Below, piece by piece: positions 59,315 through 64,000 of a stretch of 64,000 bases of DNA. A model generated the notes under the pieces. The model was not told where the DNA came from. It searched no databases and was given only the letters and a program-made list of their open reading frames with translations. Origin of the DNA: CAZEHO01 sp964511945 (lineage in GTDB: Bacteria > Actinomycetota > Acidimicrobiia > Spongiisociales > UBA11373); the NCBI GenBank assembly GCA_964511945.1, contig CAZEHO010000002.1, forward strand, positions 1 through 64,000, written 5' to 3'. The position numbers were made by a program, and so were the translations under genes. Each line of letters opens with the position of its first letter. Position 1 is the stretch's first letter.

Positions 59315-60213
59315 GGGTCGCCGCCGTCGACATCGGGACCAACAGCACCAGGCTGCTGGTCGCGGAGCCGGGCGAGCCCGGCCTCCGCTGGATCGAGCGG
59401 CGAACTGTGGTCACCGGATTGGGCAAGGGCGTCGATGCCGCCGGCCGGCTCTCCCGGGATGCAATCGACCGAACCGTCGGCGTCCTCGCCGCCTACGGCG
59501 CCGCGATGCGGGGTGCAGGGACGGAGCGCACGCTGGCGGTTGCGACCTCGGCCACTCGCGATGCCGCCAATCGAGACGAGTTCCTCGACCGTGCCGAGCA
59601 AGCACTGGGAATGCGCCCCGAGGTGATCAGCGGTGACACCGAGGCCCGGTTGTCGTTCCGAGGGGCGACCGCCGGACTGCCCTCCGGCGGGTCGTTTCTG
59701 GTGATCGATCCGGGCGGCGGAAGCACCGAATTCGTGTTCGGGACTGCGCTGCCAGAGATGGCTGTGAGCATCGACATCGGGTCGGTCCGGATCACGGAAC
59801 GGTCACTGCCGCACCGTCCGGCATCGACAGCTGATCTCCTGGCTGCAGCCGCCCACGTCGAGTCGCTGTTTGCGCCGATCGAACTGCCGGGCCTGCCGGA
59901 TGTGGTCGTAGGGGTCGGCGGGACCTACACCAGCCTCGGCGCGATCGCTCTCGATCTTCCGCAGTACGACCGGCTTGCGGTACACCACAGCGTGATGAGC
60001 GTCGACATGCTCGGGTTGCTGATCACCCGGCTCGGGGAGATGGGCGTCGAGCAGACGGCGGCCATCCCATCGCTCGACCCGGCTCGGGCACCGGTGATTC
60101 TGGGCGGGGCGATCGTTGCCGAGGCGGCGCTGCGCCGGTCCGGGCGACGCGAGATGACCGTGTCGGAATCGGACATCCTCGACGGGATTGCTCTCGAGTT
60201 GCTCGACGGGTAG
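59311..60213 (+). CDS. Ppx/GppA-family phosphatase
   Basis: 300 residues. Actin-like ASKHA fold: AAVDIGTNSTRLLVAE (phosphate-1), GDTEARLSFRGATAG, LVIDPGGGSTEFVFG (phosphate-2) and VGVGGTYTSLGAI. Exopolyphosphatase or pppGpp hydrolase. I use GTG 59311 (4-base overlap with DUF501); ATG 59296 would add five residues (MAGAT). Confidence 0.92.
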   Translation: MRVAAVDIGTNSTRLLVAEPGEPGLRWIERRTVVTGLGKGVDAAGRLSRDAIDRTVGVLAAYGAAMRGAGTERTLAVATSATRDAANRDEFLDRAEQALGMRPEVISGDTEARLSFRGATAGLPSGGSFLVIDPGGGSTEFVFGTALPEMAVSIDIGSVRITERSLPHRPASTADLLAAAAHVESLFAPIELPGLPDVVVGVGGTYTSLGAIALDLPQYDRLAVHHSVMSVDMLGLLITRLGEMGVEQTAAIPSLDPARAPVILGGAIVAEAALRRSGRREMTVSESDILDGIALELLDG

Positions 60214-60813
60214 CTACCGCCGCGGCTCGACGGGCATTCGTCCCTCGGCCGACGCTCGCAGGGCGTGTTCCATGACCGAGCCGTGGAATCGATCGGGGAG
60301 GTCGAGGTCGATCCGGATCAGCCCGTCGACGTAGTCGAGTTCGGCGCCGAGTGCTTGCAGCCCTTCGATCACGTGACGGTTCTCGGTGAGCGCCCAGGAT
60401 CGGAACACGTCGATTCCATTGCGGCGTGCGGCTTCGATCAGGTGATCGAGCAGCAGGCTGCCGATCCCACGGCCGTGCATGTCGTCGACCACGGCGACGG
60501 CGGCCTCGGCGACGTGGGGGTCGACCGGATCCCGCACATAGCGGGCGATGCCGAGCCCGGGCTGGCCGGGTTCGTCGATTGCGAGCGCCCCGCTCGCGTA
60601 GTGGCTCGTGTAGTCGATCTCGGTCAGATAGCGGAGTTCGCGCTGGGTGAGCTCTTTGACCGGGCGGAGGAACCGGCGGTACCGGGACTCGGGGGAGAGC
60701 CGCTCGAGGCCCTCGACCAGCTTGTCCTTGTCGTCCGGCCGGATCGGCCGGATCAGGATGCGAGTGCCGTCGCGGAGCGTCTCGATGAACTCCTCGGCTG
60801 GGGGTTCGGTCAT
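60214..60813 (-). CDS. GNAT acetyltransferase
   Basis: 199 residues. LRDGTRILIRPIRPDDKDKL is the typical Pat-like N-terminus; VVDDMHGRGIGSLLLDHLIE is the acetyl-CoA motif. Related to GNAT domains of protein lysine acetyltransferases, but without a fused NDP-forming acyl-CoA synthetase or cyclic nucleotide domain. ATG 60813 has TAGGCT 6 nt upstream. Convergent with ppx, 0 bp apart. Confidence 0.85.
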   Translation of the reverse strand: MTEPPAEEFIETLRDGTRILIRPIRPDDKDKLVEGLERLSPESRYRRFLRPVKELTQRELRYLTEIDYTSHYASGALAIDEPGQPGLGIARYVRDPVDPHVAEAAVAVVDDMHGRGIGSLLLDHLIEAARRNGIDVFRSWALTENRHVIEGLQALGAELDYVDGLIRIDLDLPDRFHGSVMEHALRASAEGRMPVEPRR

Positions 60814-60819
60814 ACTCGC

Positions 60820-60825
60820 AGCCTA
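60820..60825 (-). promoter_or_regulatory. Putative -10 box of the GNAT gene
   Basis: TAGGCT on the minus strand, 6-nt spacer, ATG 60813; no ribosome site. Confidence 0.4.
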
Positions 60826-60848
60826 CGGACGGATACAGTTTGTCGTGC

Positions 60849-60934
60849 GCCCGGGTGGCGAAACTGGCAGGCGCGGCGGACTTAAACTCCGCTGTCCCTT
60901 CGGGGGCGTGAGGGTTCGAATCCCTCCCCGGGCA
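60849..60934 (+). tRNA. tRNA-Leu (anticodon TAA)
   Basis: 86 nt class II tRNA. Acceptor GCCCGGG/CCCGGGC, anticodon stem GCGGA/TCCGC with loop CTTAAAC (anticodon TAA), long variable arm TGTCCCTTCGGGGGCG, T-arm GAGGG/CCCTC with TTCGAAT. CCA is not encoded. Confidence 0.94.
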
Positions 60935-61012
60935 CAAGACGTCTGGTCAAGGGCCGCGGCCCAGAAGGGTGCTTTCCACGAGGCTGCCGGGATCGTCGGA
61001 TGGGTTGATTCG

Positions 61013-61384
61013 ATGGGGGAGCAACCGCTGCGAGCGGAGCGGGTCGCTTCGGTCGATTCCGCTCTCGACGGAATGAAGGCCGATACCGGTGCCGAGTTGA
61101 ACATCGGCGAACTCCAGGAGACAACCGTGAACGGTCACCTCTATGTCTTCCGGGAGTGGGACGGCGTGATCGAGGGCGAGCCGGGTCGAGGGATTTCCGG
61201 CGTCGGTTCGTGCGATGGGCGCGTCGTCGTACAAGGCTCGCAACCGACCATTCCCCCGCAGGGGTGCGGAGCGACTTTGAGATGCTCATTGCTTCGATCG
61301 TCCGTCAGTCCTGACCTCGAACACCTACCGGATCTCGCCGCTGCTCCGCATCCGATCGAGTTCGGCCCGGATCATTCCCCTTGA
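61013..61384 (+). CDS. Hypothetical protein downstream of tRNA-Leu
   Basis: 123 residues from ATG 61013. The first 80 residues look protein-like (VASVDSALDGMKADTGAELN, HLYVFREWDGVIEGEPGRGI); the remainder is less convincing and overlaps the end of the minus-strand protease-like gene. No family is recognised. It may be a fragment of a larger gene brought in next to the tRNA. Confidence 0.3.
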   Translation: MGEQPLRAERVASVDSALDGMKADTGAELNIGELQETTVNGHLYVFREWDGVIEGEPGRGISGVGSCDGRVVVQGSQPTIPPQGCGATLRCSLLRSSVSPDLEHLPDLAAAPHPIEFGPDHSP

Positions 61385-63943
61385 TTTCGAGAGCCAGTTG
61401 GCCAGCCCCGCCTCGGAGGCCGGGTTGCTTCCGTTCTGGTTCGCGGCCAGCCTCCTCCGCTCGGTAGCCGTCCAGGTCGTGGTCAGGAATGAGGACCGCA
61501 GGAGTTCGATCTCGTACTTGCAGCCCTTCTCGCACTCGCGGGCTTCGTTCACCCATTCGACGAACCTGTCGAAGTGACGGTCGCGGAACTCGCAGCCGTG
61601 GTTCATCACCGAGGATTTGTCGTCCTCATGCCCGTAGATGTGCCAGATGAAGCCCGGCAGGTAGTTCTCGAAGAAGCCGGACACCCCGTCGGTGTGGTAC
61701 TCGTCGAAACACCCCAGCACGTGACCGAACTCGTGAGTGAGGGTCTTCTCGTCGGTGAACTGATCGACGTTCACGTCCTCCATCACATTGGGTCGTCGTT
61801 CCTCGTCCTCGACATCGATGGTGTGGTGCTCTCCGGAACTCACCTCGACGATGCGCACCTGGATAGGAACCCGGGGGCAGCAGGGTGCCGACGGATCAGA
61901 GGTGCAGACCAGGGCGGCGGCACCGTCCCAATGGCCGACGGCCTTGTCGAACCGCTGACGGAAAGCGCGCCGCGCCTCGGCGCTGATGCCGTCGGCGTAT
62001 TCGAACTTGACCTTCACGGTGATGACCATTCGGCAGTTCTCCTCGTCGAACACCGCATCGAAGTCGCCGGAGAACATGCCCCCGAGGTCGGTGTCGGTCT
62101 CTTCGAGTTTTAGCCAGTGGTAACAATCCCAGTAGGACTGGAAGGTGTCTTCCTCCCCGAAGTCGAGCACGTCTTCGAATGCGTCGAGCCCGCCGAGTGA
62201 GTTCACCGCGACGTTGAAAAGCCAAACCGCATCACCGCGCGGCTCCGACCTGAACAGCTCTCGGATGGTCGAGATGATCGCTTCCTGATTGGCCTCGGAG
62301 TCGTCCTGCATGAGCCGTGACAACCGGTTCTTCAGCAGCCTGAGGTCCTCGCCGAGCCGCTGTGTGATCGGGGGCTCGGGCTCGGGGGCCGGTTGGATGG
62401 AGCCACCGATACCGCCATCAGTGTCTCCGCTGCCATTGCTCGCGTTGTTGTCTTTGGCCGGCTGCGGCTCCGGTTCCGGCTTGACCCGCGACCAGAGCCA
62501 CCACCCACCGAAGCCGATGAAGACCAGTGCCACGAGGATCCACACGACCGGCGGGATTCCGCCGCCACCGCCGTCGGTGGTGGCTTGCCCTTCGTCTTCC
62601 CCGACGGGAGTGTCCTCAGGGGTCGGCTCCGGGTCGGGCTCCGGGGTCACCGCAGGCTCGTCCGCGGGCGTCACGGCCGGCTCGGGAGGGGATTCTCGGG
62701 TGTTGGTGATCGTGCAGGTCACCTCGTCGCCGGGCGCGACCTCGAAACTGGCGCCACCGGCACCGGAATCACCGGTCGAGCATTCGACCGTCGGTTCCAG
62801 CCACCCCTCGGGCACCTCCTCTCCAACGCCGTACGTGCCCGGTGCCAGTTCGGCGCTCCCGATCTCGCCGTCGCCGAGCGCGAACGGGCCGATCGTCTCG
62901 TCCGAGTCGAACCCGGTGACGTCCACCACGAAGACGTCGTCGGTCGGCTCGCCTTCGATCTCCTTGATGATCGTCAGGAGCGCCGGCTCTGGCTCCGGTT
63001 CACCGGACCCGACCGCTACGACTTCTTCGATCGGAAAGAACTCGGTGAGGTCTGCCGGAGCTGTGGATCCGACTGCGGTGGCCTCGGTGAAGAGCGGCGG
63101 GAACGTCTCGAAGTCGAAGGTGCGGACGCCGGTGATCCCCGCAAGATCGGCGCCGGAGATCAACTGGACGAAGCCGTGCCGCCCAACGGCGTCGGCCGCA
63201 TTGATCCCCATTTCGGTGAATCGACCGTTGTCGAGCACCCGAGCCGAGGGGCCAATCAGTTCGCCGTTGATGCAATTGGAGACGACCGCAAGATTGCCGT
63301 TGAAGAACGAGTCGTTGAACACCTCCGGGCTGGCACCGGTGTTTTCGTCCCATACGAGGCCGGGGAGCCGCGCGACGACGCCTCGATCGACGTGGCTCGC
63401 GGCGCACCCGGGGTCGGGCCGCGGGTTGCTGTGCCCGAAGATGAAGACCGGCCGCCCTTCGGTCGGGGTGAAGGGTCCACCGGACACGCGGACACCGTAC
63501 TCCTCGTCGAACGCTCCGAGCTCGAAGACCATGACCTGGTCGGTCGGAGAGAGCGGGGGGAGTTCCGTCCCTTCGAGTGGAACGGTTTCGACGCCGACGG
63601 CCATGCTCGTGGTGGGGTCGAAGCCGAGGTCGATCACTTCGTCGTGCGGGTTGATCACCACCGCAAAGGTGGCGCCGATCTGCACCGTTTCGGCTACCTC
63701 GGCGGGGACCTGGACCTCACCCTTGAACGGGTTGTAGACCGGCGAATCCACCATCCGGTAGAGAGCCGGGCAGCCGGGTGGGGGACCGGGGAGTTCGTCG
63801 GGTGGAAGGTTGAGGAAGTCCTCGAGTTGTGTGTTGAGGCAGTCCACTGCCGGATCGAGTACGACGACTTGAGCGGCAGTCCCGGTTGCCGGAGCGATCA
63901 CCCCGACCAGCAGCAACACGATCGCCAGACGCACCCAACGCAT
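61325..63943 (-). CDS. Large membrane-anchored protein with metzincin-like site
   Basis: 872 residues. Signal peptide (VRLAIVLLLVGVIAPATGTA), N-terminal extracytoplasmic domain of unknown fold with cysteines, a prealbumin/SpaA-like repeat around residue 330-410 (LTIIKEIEGEPTDDVFVVDV ... EVTCTITNTRE), a Pro/Glu/Thr-rich linker, one helix (PPVVWILVALVFIGFGGWWL, about residues 465-485), then a C-terminal domain with THEFGHVLGCFDEYH and SVMNHGCEF: HExxHxxxxxD/E and a Met-turn-like MNHG. Simple topology puts this protease-like domain inside the cell. Start ATG 63943 with a GGGAGGGG ribosome site. Confidence 0.7.
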   Translation of the reverse strand: MRWVRLAIVLLLVGVIAPATGTAAQVVVLDPAVDCLNTQLEDFLNLPPDELPGPPPGCPALYRMVDSPVYNPFKGEVQVPAEVAETVQIGATFAVVINPHDEVIDLGFDPTTSMAVGVETVPLEGTELPPLSPTDQVMVFELGAFDEEYGVRVSGGPFTPTEGRPVFIFGHSNPRPDPGCAASHVDRGVVARLPGLVWDENTGASPEVFNDSFFNGNLAVVSNCINGELIGPSARVLDNGRFTEMGINAADAVGRHGFVQLISGADLAGITGVRTFDFETFPPLFTEATAVGSTAPADLTEFFPIEEVVAVGSGEPEPEPALLTIIKEIEGEPTDDVFVVDVTGFDSDETIGPFALGDGEIGSAELAPGTYGVGEEVPEGWLEPTVECSTGDSGAGGASFEVAPGDEVTCTITNTRESPPEPAVTPADEPAVTPEPDPEPTPEDTPVGEDEGQATTDGGGGGIPPVVWILVALVFIGFGGWWLWSRVKPEPEPQPAKDNNASNGSGDTDGGIGGSIQPAPEPEPPITQRLGEDLRLLKNRLSRLMQDDSEANQEAIISTIRELFRSEPRGDAVWLFNVAVNSLGGLDAFEDVLDFGEEDTFQSYWDCYHWLKLEETDTDLGGMFSGDFDAVFDEENCRMVITVKVKFEYADGISAEARRAFRQRFDKAVGHWDGAAALVCTSDPSAPCCPRVPIQVRIVEVSSGEHHTIDVEDEERRPNVMEDVNVDQFTDEKTLTHEFGHVLGCFDEYHTDGVSGFFENYLPGFIWHIYGHEDDKSSVMNHGCEFRDRHFDRFVEWVNEARECEKGCKYEIELLRSSFLTTTWTATERRRLAANQNGSNPASEAGLANWLSKSRGMIRAELDRMRSSGEIR

Positions 63944-64000
63944 GGTTCCCCTCCCGCGAATGAGCGGTCACACCATAGGGGAGGGTGCCGATCAGTGCCC

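Noticed and set aside
61325..63943. Plus-strand Ser/Pro-rich open frame (62289-63737) resembling a mucin-like protein
   Set aside because: Antisense of the large membrane-anchored protein; Ser/Pro/Thr bias comes from reading the complement of GAG/GAC/GGT codons.
1..64000. CRISPR arrays, rRNA operons, replication origin
   Set aside because: No regularly spaced repeats, no rRNA sequence and no cluster of DnaA boxes were seen, despite gene order that is near-origin in Bacillus.

Overview
The window is GC-rich, gene-dense actinobacterial chromosome. DUF3097, DUF501, the SepX/GlpR-like membrane protein, the tiny ribosomal protein bL37, an Eis-type acetyltransferase, many GTG starts and 4-base GTGA/ATGA gene overlaps all point to the phylum. 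Gene order resembles M. tuberculosis galU-moeA to eno-divIC-DUF501-ppx and, more distantly, the rsmI-abrB-metG to mazG-divIC block of Bacillus. A deep-branching lineage such as Acidimicrobiia is plausible, but that placement is inference.

Layout. 1-6300: small membrane proteins, a thioredoxin, an Rv3369-like flavin/F420-split-barrel protein, a thioesterase, an Eis-like acetyltransferase, UppP, and a PPOX-family gene with two one-base frameshifts. 6355-11039: one plus-strand run plsY-galU-moeA-moaC-mogA-sepX/glpR-translin. 11036-12114: arsR-arsM. 12197-15709: tRNA-Ala(CGC) followed by a decayed integrative element with two broken tyrosine recombinases, a CPA2 antiporter, and one 49-bp plus one 23-bp copy of the tRNA 3' end. 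15897-22129: accessory stretch of lipoproteins, zinc-ribbon membrane protein, DUF222-HNH nuclease, DUF3097, and gene debris. 22130-26553: FemAB-like acetyltransferase, a CstR-like repressor with a clear operator, a CHAD protein and an HExxH lipoprotein.

26686-34727 and 46654-60213 are the conserved housekeeping block: bL37, rsmI, abrB, metG, tatD, ksgA, ispE, tRNA-Gln, glmU, prs; then rplY, pth, glpK, pgsA, an epimerase, mfd, a SurA-like lipoprotein, mazG, eno, divIC, DUF501 and ppx. These cover translation, rRNA methylation, peptidoglycan and isoprenoid precursors, phospholipid synthesis, DNA repair and glycolysis. The insert at 34740-46566 carries YjbQ, an orphan ABC ATPase joined to a class III cyclase, a fluoride module (DUF190, two CrcB halves, fluoride riboswitch), a DUF411 lipoprotein gene with an in-frame TGA exactly at its first CGCC cysteine, a heliorhodopsin, and transporters. 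60849-63943 holds tRNA-Leu(TAA) and a large membrane-anchored protein with a metzincin-like site.

The most notable items are the DUF411 TGA (candidate selenocysteine), the fluoride riboswitch whose conserved 3' strand can pair over the crcB start codon, the heliorhodopsin with a palindromic operator, the tandem tRNA-Ala attachment sites, and a recurring TANNNT box 6-8 nt before start codons, which suggests widespread leaderless transcription.
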